From Pseudorhodoplanes sp. (GTDB taxonomy: Bacteria > Pseudomonadota > Alphaproteobacteria > Rhizobiales > Xanthobacteraceae), in assembly GCA_008933495.1 (NCBI GenBank), contig WBUW01000102.1, positions 1 through 8,500 of the forward strand: a stretch of DNA of 8,500 bases, written 5' to 3'. A program made the position numbers and the translations under genes. The notes beneath the pieces were generated by a model that made no database searches, was not told the origin of the DNA, and was given only the letters and a program-made list of their open reading frames with translations. Shown here piece after piece: positions 1-6,484 of this stretch. Position 1 is the first letter of the stretch. Each line of letters starts with the position of its first letter.

Positions 1-1162
1 CCACCGACATCACGTTGCGCACGCGATGGTTCAGTTCGTGGATCAGGACTTTCAGGCGCTCCTCGGCGGAACGGTGCGGATCGGTCTCGCGCCCTGCCGC
101 GCGGCCGGCGGTGAAGCCGAGCAAGGTGGTGATGGCGAGCGTCAGCAGCAGGCCGCCGCCGGCGATCCATGCGCCGCGCGCCAGTCCCTCCGCCGCAAGA
201 TCACGGGGCGCGCCATAGATGAGATGCAGCGGCTCGCCGCCGAATGTCATCGTGCGCCGGAACGAGGTCTGTCGCGGTTGCACGGCCGGCGCGCCGGATT
301 CGGCGGCGAGCGTGTAAAGCGCGGCAGTTTCGGCATCGCCGGAAATCCGGATATCGAACGGCGCATCCGGCCGGCCGGCCTTGATGGCAGCGCCGAAAAG
401 CCGCTCGACCGAATAGCTGAAGCCGAGCACGCCCGCGAACCGTCCTTCGCGCGCAAACACCGGGGCATAAAGAACGAGGCCGCGCTGCGCCGGCGCCTCG
501 ATGAGATCGAGCGGCGCCGTGCGCGTCACCGCGCGGCGGTCGCGCGCCGCACGGATGGCGTTCCGGCGCGCGGGAAACGAGCCGGTATCGGTGCCAAGCC
601 GCGCGCGCATGTCGTCCGGTGCAATATCGAGCAGCGGATAGAGCGGGCGCGGCAACGAGTCCGCGGCGAGCGTTTCGCCGGCGCCGTCGACAAAGCGCGG
701 ATTCTCGATTCCGGATTCGGCAAACGCTTTCAGCGCTTCGGCGGCGTTGCCGGAGGTCACTTCGGCAATCCAGACGAGCCCGGCGAGATCGGGCGCGAAT
801 TTGATCGCCCGGGCGCCAAAATCGCCGAGCGGACGCGGCGCGGAGAGCGGCGGCGGCGCAAACAGCGCGGCGAGGGTCGCGGCCATCCGTTCGCGGCTCA
901 GAAGACGATCTTGCACCGCGGCGAAATGGGCATCGACGGCCGCGGCCAGCCGAAGCCGTTCGACCGCTTCGTATTGCTGCGCCTCGCGCCAGCCGGCGAA
1001 CAGCGAAAGGACCGCGCCGCCGCACGCCAGCAACACCAGAACGACGATGCGCGCGGCGGTGCGCGATGGCGTGCGAACGGGAGCTTGGTCCTGCAATCTC
1101 GTCACCAGTGCTTTGCCGGTTTTCCGCGCCGGCTTCGCCGCGGCGTGCTGTCGGGTTACCAT
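1..1162 (-). CDS. CHASE-domain sensor histidine kinase, HWE/HisKA_2 type (C-terminus outside window)
   Basis: Membrane sensor kinase; 387 codons are visible and the frame stays open to the left edge. The frame was read by hand from ATG 1160-1162, preceded by a weak GGAAAG. Residues 1-38 are a basic cytoplasmic tail, 39-57 are TM1, about 80-255 are an extracytoplasmic sensor, and 331-353 are TM2. The sensor resembles CHASE: an F-A-E-S-G-I segment near 147-152, a Y-P-L-L-D-I-A-P strand at 175-182, LGTDTGS at 189-195 followed by R199, and LYAPVF at 231-236. Just after TM2 the H-box HELNHRVRN (375-383) marks the HisKA_2/HWE families, with H379 the likely phosphoacceptor. The ATPase domain must lie beyond the edge, so HWE and HisKA_2 cannot be separated. 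Such kinases often signal to PhyR-type or single-domain response regulators; none is in view. The kinase call is firm; the CHASE call is good but rests on motif memory. Confidence 0.88.
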   Translation of the reverse strand, partial: MVTRQHAAAKPARKTGKALVTRLQDQAPVRTPSRTAARIVVLVLLACGGAVLSLFAGWREAQQYEAVERLRLAAAVDAHFAAVQDRLLSRERMAATLAALFAPPPLSAPRPLGDFGARAIKFAPDLAGLVWIAEVTSGNAAEALKAFAESGIENPRFVDGAGETLAADSLPRPLYPLLDIAPDDMRARLGTDTGSFPARRNAIRAARDRRAVTRTAPLDLIEAPAQRGLVLYAPVFAREGRFAGVLGFSYSVERLFGAAIKAGRPDAPFDIRISGDAETAALYTLAAESGAPAVQPRQTSFRRTMTFGGEPLHLIYGAPRDLAAEGLARGAWIAGGGLLLTLAITTLLGFTAGRAAGRETDPHRSAEERLKVLIHELNHRVRNVMSV

Positions 1163-1445
1163 CGCGCGTCGCGTCTTTCCGCTCAAGCCTCCGGCACACA
1201 GGTAATGGAATTCCTTCCGGCGCATTTCGACCGGCGGCTGCGCGGGGAAACAGGCGCCGGCACGATCCGACGGCTGCCGCGGACGCGCGATGTCAGAGGC
1301 CGGTTGCTGTTGCCGCGCGCGCGTGTCGAGCGGCGTCCGGATTCAGAAAAGCCGCCGGAAAGGCGGACGAAAAGCCGGCTTGCGTTTGCGCGCGGTGCAC
1401 GGGACGATACGTGGGTCGGGCGCGCCTCTATTGCGGGGTCAAAAA
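1163..1445. other. Divergent intergenic region between the kinase and the ABC operon
   Basis: These 283 bases separate two divergent genes and should carry both promoters. No convincing -35/-10 pair was found for either. An open frame from 1290 continues in phase into the binding-protein gene, but the clear signal peptide starts at 1446, so the upstream part is treated as non-coding. The 1346-1381 stretch holds a cluster of short repeats, listed separately. Confidence 0.6.
1346..1381. repeat. Repeat and palindrome cluster upstream of the ABC operon
   Basis: A 9-bp direct repeat GAAAAGCCG occurs at 1346-1354 and 1369-1377, with start points 23 bp apart. Between the copies is a 5-bp stem CCGCC/GGCGG (1352-1356 and 1362-1366) with a GGAAA loop. 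The second copy overlaps a perfect 10-bp palindrome AAGCCGGCTT (1372-1381). The cluster lies 65 to 100 bp before the start of the binding-protein gene, a reasonable place for a regulator to bind. In GC-rich DNA short matches of this kind also arise by chance, so an operator role is only a suggestion. Confidence 0.3.
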
Positions 1446-2456
1446 ATGTCGACACGCTGGACTCTGGCCGGGGCAATCCTCGCCGTCGCCGCAACGACCG
1501 GCACGGCGAGCGCTCAAGGCCCGGACAAGGTCTCGTTCGGAACCAACTGGGTCGCGCAGGCCGAGCACGGCGGCTTCTATCAGGCGCTCGCCGACGGCAC
1601 CTACCGCAAATACCGCCTCGACGTGACCATTGTGCCGGGCGGCCCGAACGTCAACAACCGCATCCTTTTGCCGGTCGGCAAGATCGACTTCTTCATGAGC
1701 GCGAACTCGCTGCAATCGTTCGATGCCGTCGCGCAGAACGTGCCCACGGTCGCGGTTGCCGCCATGTTCCAGAAGGACCCGCAGGTTCTGCTTGCGCATC
1801 CCGACCAGGGCATCGGGCGTTTTGAAGACCTGAAGAAACTGACGCTGTTCGTTTCGCGCGAAGGGGTGGCCTCCTATTATCAGTGGATGAAGAAGGATTT
1901 CGGTTTCACCGACGGCCAGGTCAAACCCTATACCTTCAATCCGCAGCCGTTCCTTGCCGACAGGCGCAGCGCGATGCAGGGCTACATCACGTCCGAGCCC
2001 TACGCCGTCGAACAGGCGGGCAGGTTCAAGCCGACAATGTTCCTGCTCGCGGACCAGGGCTTCAGCAGCTATTCCACCCTGATCGAGACGCGCCGCGATC
2101 TGGTCGAGAAAAGGCCGGACCTCGTACAGCGCTTTGTCGATGCCTCGGTCATCGGCTGGTACAATTATCTCTATGGCGACAATCGCGCGGCCAACGCGCT
2201 GATCAAGCGCGACAATCCGGAAATGAGCGATGCGGCGATCGCTTATTCGATCGCGCGCATGAAAGAATTCGGCATCGTCGATTCGGGCGACACGCTGAAG
2301 AATGGAATCGGCGCCATGAGCGAGGCGCGCGTCAAGGACTTTTTTGACAAGATGGTCCGTGCCGGCGTGGTGAAGGCCGATCTCGATTACCGGCGTTCCT
2401 ATACGCTGCAGTTCGTGAACAAGGGCGTCGGCCTCGACCTGCGCCCCAGGCCGTAG
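1446..2456 (+). CDS. ABC transporter periplasmic substrate-binding protein, NMT1/THI5-like
   Basis: Secreted ligand-binding protein of an ABC importer, 336 residues, a normal length for the family. ATG 1446 was chosen because it begins a classic signal peptide: R4, a hydrophobic core at about 5-18, and cleavage after T-A-S-A (residue 23). A GGGG stretch lies about 8 bases upstream; starting at the earlier in-frame ATG (1290) would bury the signal. The mature protein opens with a strand ending in N34-W35, then H41-G-G-F-Y45 and G51, and a VPGGPNVNNR stretch (63-72). This order matches the NMT1/THI5-like family (ThiY, SsuA/TauA relatives), where the W/H/Y positions help form the ligand pocket. 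The HCCCFC motif of yeast Thi5-type enzymes is absent, so it is a transporter component. ATPase and permease genes follow. The family is firm; the ligand (pyrimidine/thiamine precursor, sulfonate, other) is not determined. Confidence 0.9.
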   Translation: MSTRWTLAGAILAVAATTGTASAQGPDKVSFGTNWVAQAEHGGFYQALADGTYRKYRLDVTIVPGGPNVNNRILLPVGKIDFFMSANSLQSFDAVAQNVPTVAVAAMFQKDPQVLLAHPDQGIGRFEDLKKLTLFVSREGVASYYQWMKKDFGFTDGQVKPYTFNPQPFLADRRSAMQGYITSEPYAVEQAGRFKPTMFLLADQGFSSYSTLIETRRDLVEKRPDLVQRFVDASVIGWYNYLYGDNRAANALIKRDNPEMSDAAIAYSIARMKEFGIVDSGDTLKNGIGAMSEARVKDFFDKMVRAGVVKADLDYRRSYTLQFVNKGVGLDLRPRP

Positions 2457-2480
2457 CGCACAGGCAGCGGAGGGCCGATC

Positions 2481-3254
2481 GTGCAGCCTGCAAATCCGGC
2501 CGTTGCGCTTCGCGGCATCGGCAAAGTCTTCGAGTCGGGCGTCGTGGCGCTCGATGCTCTCGACTTGACCGCGGGCAGCCGCGAATTCGTATCGGTGCTC
2601 GGCCCCTCCGGCTGCGGCAAGTCGACCGCGCTCAGGATCATGGCCGGCCTCACCCCGCCGACGGCGGGGAACGTCATCTGGGCCGAGGGGGCGGCGCCGA
2701 CGCGCAGGATCGGCTTCGTCTTCCAGGAGCCGACCCTGATGCCGTGGGCGAGCGTCGCCGCCAATGTGCGTCTGCCGCTGAAACTCGCCGGGATGAGCGC
2801 AACCGATGCGGCGCCCGCAGTGGGGGCGGCGCTCGCGCGCGTCGGACTTGCCGATATGGCTGGCGCCTATCCGCGCGAATTGTCGGGCGGCATGAAAATG
2901 CGGGCATCGATCGCGCGCGCGCTCGTCACCCGGCCGCAAGTCCTGCTGATGGACGAACCGTTCGCCGCACTCGATGAAATCACGCGCTTCCGCCTCAACA
3001 ACGATCTGCTCAGCGTATGGCAGGCCATGGCCGGCACCGTGGTGTTCGTGACCCACTCGGTATTCGAATCGGTATTCCTGTCGAGCCGCATCGTCGTCAT
3101 GACGCCGCGGCCCGGGCGCGTCTATGACGAGATCGCGATCGAGGAGCCCTATCCGCGCGACGACGCGTTCCGGACCTCGGCGGCCTATGCCGGCTATTGC
3201 CGCCGCGTGTCCGGTATCCTGCATGCCGCGATGGCTGCGGAGCGGGTGCCGTGA
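2481..3254 (+). CDS. ABC transporter ATP-binding protein, NitT/TauT type
   Basis: Cytoplasmic ATPase subunit, 257 residues, powering the importer. All nucleotide-binding motifs are intact: Walker A GPSGCGKST (41-49), Q-loop Q82 in FVFQEPTLMPW, signature LSGGMKMR (134-141), Walker B VLLMDE (154-159) with catalytic E159, D-loop ALD (163-165), and H-loop H192 in FVTHS. The M-x-M-R form of the signature is usual for SsuB/TauB/ThiZ-like ATPases. The start is GTG 2481, supported by a strong GGAGGG (2469-2474) six bases upstream; no earlier start fits. It lies 24 bp after the binding-protein stop, and its own stop overlaps the permease start, so the three genes are surely one transcript. No C-terminal regulatory domain is present. 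The antisense strand is also open over this region, but that is a composition artefact. Confidence 0.95.
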   Translation: MQPANPAVALRGIGKVFESGVVALDALDLTAGSREFVSVLGPSGCGKSTALRIMAGLTPPTAGNVIWAEGAAPTRRIGFVFQEPTLMPWASVAANVRLPLKLAGMSATDAAPAVGAALARVGLADMAGAYPRELSGGMKMRASIARALVTRPQVLLMDEPFAALDEITRFRLNNDLLSVWQAMAGTVVFVTHSVFESVFLSSRIVVMTPRPGRVYDEIAIEEPYPRDDAFRTSAAYAGYCRRVSGILHAAMAAERVP

Positions 3255-4075
3255 CAAACCCCGCCGCGCCCGGATCCGCCATCGCGCGCAGCCGCCGCGA
3301 ATCCGTGCTGCGCGTGACGCTGCCCGTGCTCACGCTTGCCGGCGGTGCGCTGATCTGGGAATTGATCGTGCGCCTCAACGCCATTCCGGCCTATGTGTTG
3401 CCGGCGCCCAGCCTCGTGGCGGCGACGCTCGTGTCGGACTGGACGATCCTGTGGTCGTCGCTGCTGGTGACGCTGGCGACGACGTTCCAGGGACTGGCGC
3501 TGGCGTTCGCCGGCGGCGTCGGGCTGGCGCTGCTGTTCAACCGCTCGCGCCTGGTCGAATATTCCCTATACCCCTATGCCGTGATCCTGCAGGTGACGCC
3601 GGTCGTCGCCATCGCACCGCTGTTGCTGGTCTATCTGCCGCAGCACGCGGCCGTGCTCGCCTGTGCCTGGATCGTCGCGTTCTTTCCAGTGCTGGCGAAC
3701 ACCACGCTCGGGCTGAATTCCGTCGATCGCAATCTGGTCGATCTGTTCCGGCTCTATGGCGCCACGCGCGGCCAGATCCTGTTTGCGCTGAAACTGCCGG
3801 CCGCCCTGCCGTACGTGCTGGGCGGGCTGCGCATTGCCGGCGGCCTTGCATTGATCGGCGCGGTGGTCGCCGAGATTGCGGCCGGCTCCGCGGGCGCCGG
3901 CTCCGGCCTTGCCTATCGCATCGCGGAGGCCGGCTATCGGCTCAACATTCCGCGCATGTTTGCCGCCCTTTTGCTGCTGTCGGTGACGGGCATCGTGATT
4001 TTCGTGCTGCTCTCGGCGCTCGCGCGCGTTTTGCTGCGCCGCTGGCACGAGAGCGAGCTTGAGCCCGGCGGCTGA
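3251..4075 (+). CDS. ABC transporter permease, BPD_transp_1 (SsuC/TauC/ThiX-like)
   Basis: Inner-membrane channel subunit of the importer, 274 residues. The start chosen is GTG 3251, which overlaps the ATPase stop in the arrangement GTGA; GGAG at 3239-3242 lies 8 bases upstream. An earlier in-frame ATG at 3197 would add 18 residues inside the ATPase gene and is less likely. TM1 is at about 20-40, ending W-E-L-I-V-R, followed by the family's L-P-A-P-S turn (50-54). Further segments lie near 70-96, 110-130 and 133-150, and a last one close to 240-262. The EAA-type coupling loop is at about 161-187, around G170-A-T-R and the L-P-A-A-L-P stretch; it docks on the ATPase. The gene ends 3 bp short of the convergent chrA gene. 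Subunit identity is firm; substrate specificity cannot be read here. Confidence 0.93.
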   Translation: MTNPAAPGSAIARSRRESVLRVTLPVLTLAGGALIWELIVRLNAIPAYVLPAPSLVAATLVSDWTILWSSLLVTLATTFQGLALAFAGGVGLALLFNRSRLVEYSLYPYAVILQVTPVVAIAPLLLVYLPQHAAVLACAWIVAFFPVLANTTLGLNSVDRNLVDLFRLYGATRGQILFALKLPAALPYVLGGLRIAGGLALIGAVVAEIAAGSAGAGSGLAYRIAEAGYRLNIPRMFAALLLLSVTGIVIFVLLSALARVLLRRWHESELEPGG

Positions 4076-4085
4076 GACTCAGCCG
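4069..4085. terminator. Palindrome over two convergent stop codons, possible bidirectional terminator
   Basis: CGGCTGAGACTCAGCCG is a perfect 8-bp inverted repeat around a single central base at 4077. It contains the TGA of the permease (4073-4075) and the TGA of chrA on the other strand (4081-4079). As RNA it would form a 7-bp stem with a GAC loop on either transcript. Neither side has a T-run, so it is not a standard intrinsic terminator; it may block RNase digestion or cause pausing where the transcripts converge. The inner TGA/TCA pairing follows automatically from the convergent stops, but the outer CGGC/GCCG arms do not. Confidence 0.4.
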
Positions 4086-5422
4086 AGCGCGGATTTCACC
4101 ACGATGCCGAGCGCGGCCATGATCGCGATCGTCCAGACCAGACCGACATGCAGGGCGAAGGTCAGGAATGCGGCGATGACCGTCAGCGACACCGACCGCA
4201 GATCGAGATTGGCAAAATCGACCGCGAACCAGCGCAGCGGGCCGGCCCGCATTTCCTGCACGCGCCCGAACAGGACATGGAGCGCGAACCACACCGACAG
4301 ATTGAGCACGACGCCGACCACGGCGGCGGTAATCGCGGCCAGCGCGCCGGCGAGCCTTGTGTTGCCGCGCAGCTCCTCGATGAAGCGTGCGCCGACGAAA
4401 ATCCACATCATGGAGGGCACGAAGGTGACCCAGGTCGTCATTGCCGCGCCGAGGATGGCCGCGGTGAGCGGGGTGAACGGCGCGCTGTCGCGAAAGGCGG
4501 CGAGAAAGCCGACGAACTGGGTGACCAGGATCAGCGGCCCGGGCGTGGTTTCGGCAAGGCCGAGGCCGTCGATCATTTCGCCGGGCGCCAGCCAGCGATA
4601 GGTCGCAACCGTCTCCTGCGCCAGATAGGCGAGCACGGCATACGCCCCGCCGAAGGTGACGACCGCGAGCTTGGAGAAGAAAAGCCCGATCGTGACGAGG
4701 ACATGCCCGTCGCCGAGCAACAGGACAGCGAGTGCGACCGGGGCCCACCATGCGGTGAGCCAGACCGCGCCCGCAAGCAGCGCCGGTTTCCAGCGCCCGC
4801 CGCGGGTCGCGGGAGCTTGCCGTGCGACCGTGGACAAGCCGACAGACTGCGGTGCCACGCGCGCGGCCAGAAAGCCGGCGAGGGCGGCGAGCGCCACGAT
4901 CAGCGGGAACGGCAGATCGAACAGGAAAATGCCGGCGAAGGCCGCGACCGCGACGGCGACCAGTGTTGCGGTCTTTAGCGCGCGCCGGCCGATGCGGATC
5001 AGCGCCTCGACGACGACCACAAGCACCGCCGCCTTGATGCCGAACAGCGCGCCCTCGACCAGCGGAACGCCGCGGGCAAGCGCATAAAGGGCCGATAGGC
5101 CGAGCATGACGAGCGCGCCGGGCAGCACGAACAGGATGCCGGCCGCCAGCCCGCCGCGCACGCCATGCAGCAGCCAGCCGACATAGGTGGCGAGCTGCTG
5201 CGCCTCCGGCCCCGGCAGCAGCATGCAATAATTGAGCGCGTGCAGAAACCGCGGCTCGTCGATCCATTTCTTCTCGTCGATCACGATGCGATGCATCAGG
5301 GCGATCTGCCCGGCCGGCCCGCCGAAGCCGAGACAGCCGATCTTGAACCAGACCCGGACCGCTTCGGCGAAGGTCGGCGCGGCCGCGCGCCGGTCCGCCG
5401 CTGATTGTTTCGGATGAGTCAT
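4079..5422 (-). CDS. chrA: Chromate transporter ChrA, long two-domain form
   Basis: Inner-membrane transporter of the CHR superfamily, 447 residues, expected to export chromate from the cytoplasm. It has the two homologous halves of long ChrA proteins. The N-terminal half has GFGGPAGQ (32-39) and P-G-P-E-A-Q-Q-L-A-T (70-79). The C-terminal half has T-F-G-G-A-Y-A-V-L (256-264) and E-T-T-P-G-P (291-296). Many hydrophobic segments fit about ten or more TM helices. ATG 5420-5422 was chosen because a strong GAGGGG lies 7 bases upstream; a TTG 15 bases earlier would place that ribosome site inside the gene. It is the second gene of an operon, 11 bp after the rhodanese-ChrB gene. Family membership is very secure; the substrate could be another oxyanion such as sulfate, since not all CHR proteins confer chromate resistance. 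Confidence 0.95.
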   Translation of the reverse strand: MTHPKQSAADRRAAAPTFAEAVRVWFKIGCLGFGGPAGQIALMHRIVIDEKKWIDEPRFLHALNYCMLLPGPEAQQLATYVGWLLHGVRGGLAAGILFVLPGALVMLGLSALYALARGVPLVEGALFGIKAAVLVVVVEALIRIGRRALKTATLVAVAVAAFAGIFLFDLPFPLIVALAALAGFLAARVAPQSVGLSTVARQAPATRGGRWKPALLAGAVWLTAWWAPVALAVLLLGDGHVLVTIGLFFSKLAVVTFGGAYAVLAYLAQETVATYRWLAPGEMIDGLGLAETTPGPLILVTQFVGFLAAFRDSAPFTPLTAAILGAAMTTWVTFVPSMMWIFVGARFIEELRGNTRLAGALAAITAAVVGVVLNLSVWFALHVLFGRVQEMRAGPLRWFAVDFANLDLRSVSLTVIAAFLTFALHVGLVWTIAIMAALGIVVKSALG

Positions 5423-5429
5423 GCGCCTG

Positions 5430-5435
5430 CCCCTC
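5430..5435 (-). promoter_or_regulatory. chrA ribosome binding site overlapping the upstream stop codon
   Basis: The minus strand reads GAGGGG seven bases before the chrA ATG. Its first two bases are shared with the TGA stop (5436-5434) of the rhodanese-ChrB gene. Ribosomes ending the first gene sit on the start site of the second, which suggests translational coupling. This site decides the chrA start. Confidence 0.75.
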
Positions 5436-6258
5436 AAGCGGCTCTTGCCGGCCAGTTGTGCCGTTCGTCGGCGGCAAACCGTGCCCAGGCGAACAACGCG
5501 TCGTACATGGCAAAACCGGCCCGCAACAGGCCATGGTCGTCGTCGCCGGCGCGCACCGACAGGCCGAGCGAGATCGCATGCAGGCCGGGCGCTTCGGGCG
5601 CCAGATCGTGGCGGGCGGTATCGGCTCCGCGCACGATCAGTGCGAGCCGCGCGAGGCAGGGCTCGAACTCCAGCCCGAAGACTTTCAGCATGGTATCGAA
5701 CGAACAGCGCTCGCCTTCATGCGACAGCGCGACGCCCTCGATGTCGAAGGCGACGGCACCCGTTTCACGCGCGACCGCCTCCACCTGCGGCGGATCGACG
5801 AACAGAAAACGCGCCTGCGGATCGATAAACCGTCGGATCAGCCACGGACAGGCGATGCGATCGATCTTCGGACGTCGGCGCGTCACCCAAAGACTGGGCG
5901 ATTGCGGTGCAAAGCGCTCGCGCGCGGCTTTCGACAGCAGCGGAAATTTCGCGTCCGCCCAGCCGGCATATCCGCCGTCCAGCACCGAGACCGCAAATCC
6001 CTGCTCGCGCAGCGTTGCCGCGACCATCTGCGACAATTCATGGCCCGCCTTGCAGGCAACGACGAACGTCTTGCCGCGGTCGAGACTGCTGCTCCAGCTC
6101 GCCGCGTCCTGCGGATCGCGCCACACCGAGGCCGGCAATACGCGTTCGGATTGTCGATAGATTTCGTGCCGCCGCGTATCGATGATGCAAGGGCAGTCGG
6201 CGGTGCCGATCAAGGCCCAGAGTTCTTGTGGTGTGATGAAAAAGCGCGCCGAAGACAT
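5434..6258 (-). CDS. Rhodanese-ChrB fusion protein (chromate resistance, soluble)
   Basis: Predicted soluble protein of 274 residues with two parts and no signal peptide or TM segment. Residues about 8-100 are a rhodanese-like domain: the strand IIDTR (25-29), the active-site loop A-C-K-A-G-H-E (68-74) with C69 as the likely sulfur-carrying cysteine, and the closing L-D-G-G-Y-A-G-W (93-100). Residues about 122-265 match the C-terminal ChrB domain: W-V-T-R-R-R-P-K-I-D-R (124-134), A-C-P-W-L-I-R-R-F-I-D (136-146), and later a D-I-E-G-V-x-L-S-H-E-G segment and G-A-D-T-A-R. The DNA-binding N-terminal part of classical ChrB regulators is absent, replaced by the rhodanese, so it is probably not a chromate-sensing repressor of the usual kind. 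ATG 6258 has a near-perfect GGAGGGG (6263-6269). First gene of the operon with chrA; its job (sulfur chemistry, chromate handling, or sensing) is not known to me. Confidence 0.92.
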   Translation of the reverse strand: MSSARFFITPQELWALIGTADCPCIIDTRRHEIYRQSERVLPASVWRDPQDAASWSSSLDRGKTFVVACKAGHELSQMVAATLREQGFAVSVLDGGYAGWADAKFPLLSKAARERFAPQSPSLWVTRRRPKIDRIACPWLIRRFIDPQARFLFVDPPQVEAVARETGAVAFDIEGVALSHEGERCSFDTMLKVFGLEFEPCLARLALIVRGADTARHDLAPEAPGLHAISLGLSVRAGDDDHGLLRAGFAMYDALFAWARFAADERHNWPARAA

Positions 6259-6314
6259 GCGTCCCCTCCACGAAGCGAAGGAGACGGTGCTTGGGCTACG
6301 CGAGCCTTGGGAAA

Positions 6315-6337
6315 CGGGGCGACCGCCGAAGGCCCCG
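6315..6337 (-). promoter_or_regulatory. Hairpin in the leader of the chr operon
   Basis: A perfect 6-bp inverted repeat CGGGGC/GCCCCG (6315-6320 and 6332-6337) with an 11-base loop lies 57 to 79 bases before the rhodanese-ChrB start. It falls in the expected 5' untranslated leader if the promoter proposed at 6346-6374 is right. There is no T-run after it on the minus strand, so it does not look like an attenuator; it could affect transcript stability or be chance in GC-rich DNA. Confidence 0.3.
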
Positions 6338-6345
6338 CATCAATC

Positions 6346-6374
6346 AGACTAGCGGAGTGCGCGGCCGTCCGCAA
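6346..6374 (-). promoter_or_regulatory. Candidate promoter of the chr operon
   Basis: On the minus strand, TTGCGG (6374-6369) and TAGTCT (6351-6346) are separated by exactly 17 bases, a plausible housekeeping sigma-factor promoter for an alphaproteobacterium. Each box matches the E. coli consensus at three of six positions, including the conserved TTG and the TA...T. Transcription would start near 6339, giving an untranslated leader of about 80 bases. No repeat typical of a ChrB operator was recognised beside it. Confidence 0.35.
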
Positions 6375-6484
6375 TCCCCGGCAAGGCAATGCTCCTGCGC
6401 GCCCGCCATCCCTCGTCAGGGTGCCGACGCCTCGTTACGCTTGCAGGTGGAGACTGCGCCGCCGAACCGGAAGGTCGATTCCCC

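Larger units (their letters stand above)
6259..6484. other. Stretch without a gene upstream of the chr operon
   Basis: No protein-coding gene is supported here on either strand. It holds the rhodanese-ChrB ribosome site, the leader hairpin and the candidate promoter, all on the minus strand. From 6375 to 6484 nothing recognisable was seen. With the dehydrogenase remnant that follows, this makes a 382-bp break between the chr operon and the EamA gene. Confidence 0.55.

Noticed and set aside
201..1199. A 332-codon minus-strand frame over the kinase
   Set aside because: It is in a different frame from the kinase; its product is a low-complexity Arg/Ala string with no motif. The true frame starts at 1162 and stays open to the window edge.
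1206..1213. GGAATTCC palindrome upstream of the kinase
   Set aside because: An isolated 8-bp palindrome is expected by chance at this length, with no second copy or promoter element near it.
1290..1445. An N-terminal extension of the binding protein from ATG 1290
   Set aside because: It would place 52 basic, Cys/Arg-rich residues in front of a standard signal peptide. ATG 1446 gives a normal secreted protein.
26..1825. A 599-codon open frame on the plus strand
   Set aside because: It lies antisense to the kinase and runs out of frame through the binding-protein gene; its product is arginine-rich and shows no domain. The kinase frame on the minus strand has clear sensor, TM and H-box features.
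1428..3257. A 609-codon minus-strand frame opposite the binding protein and ATPase
   Set aside because: It is a GC-composition shadow: it covers two genes with intact motifs on the other strand, and its product is rich in Arg, His and Asp without any recognisable domain.
3942..5579. A 545-codon minus-strand frame over chrA
   Set aside because: It is out of frame with chrA and rich in Arg/Ala; chrA and the rhodanese-ChrB gene explain the region with correct ribosome sites and spacing.
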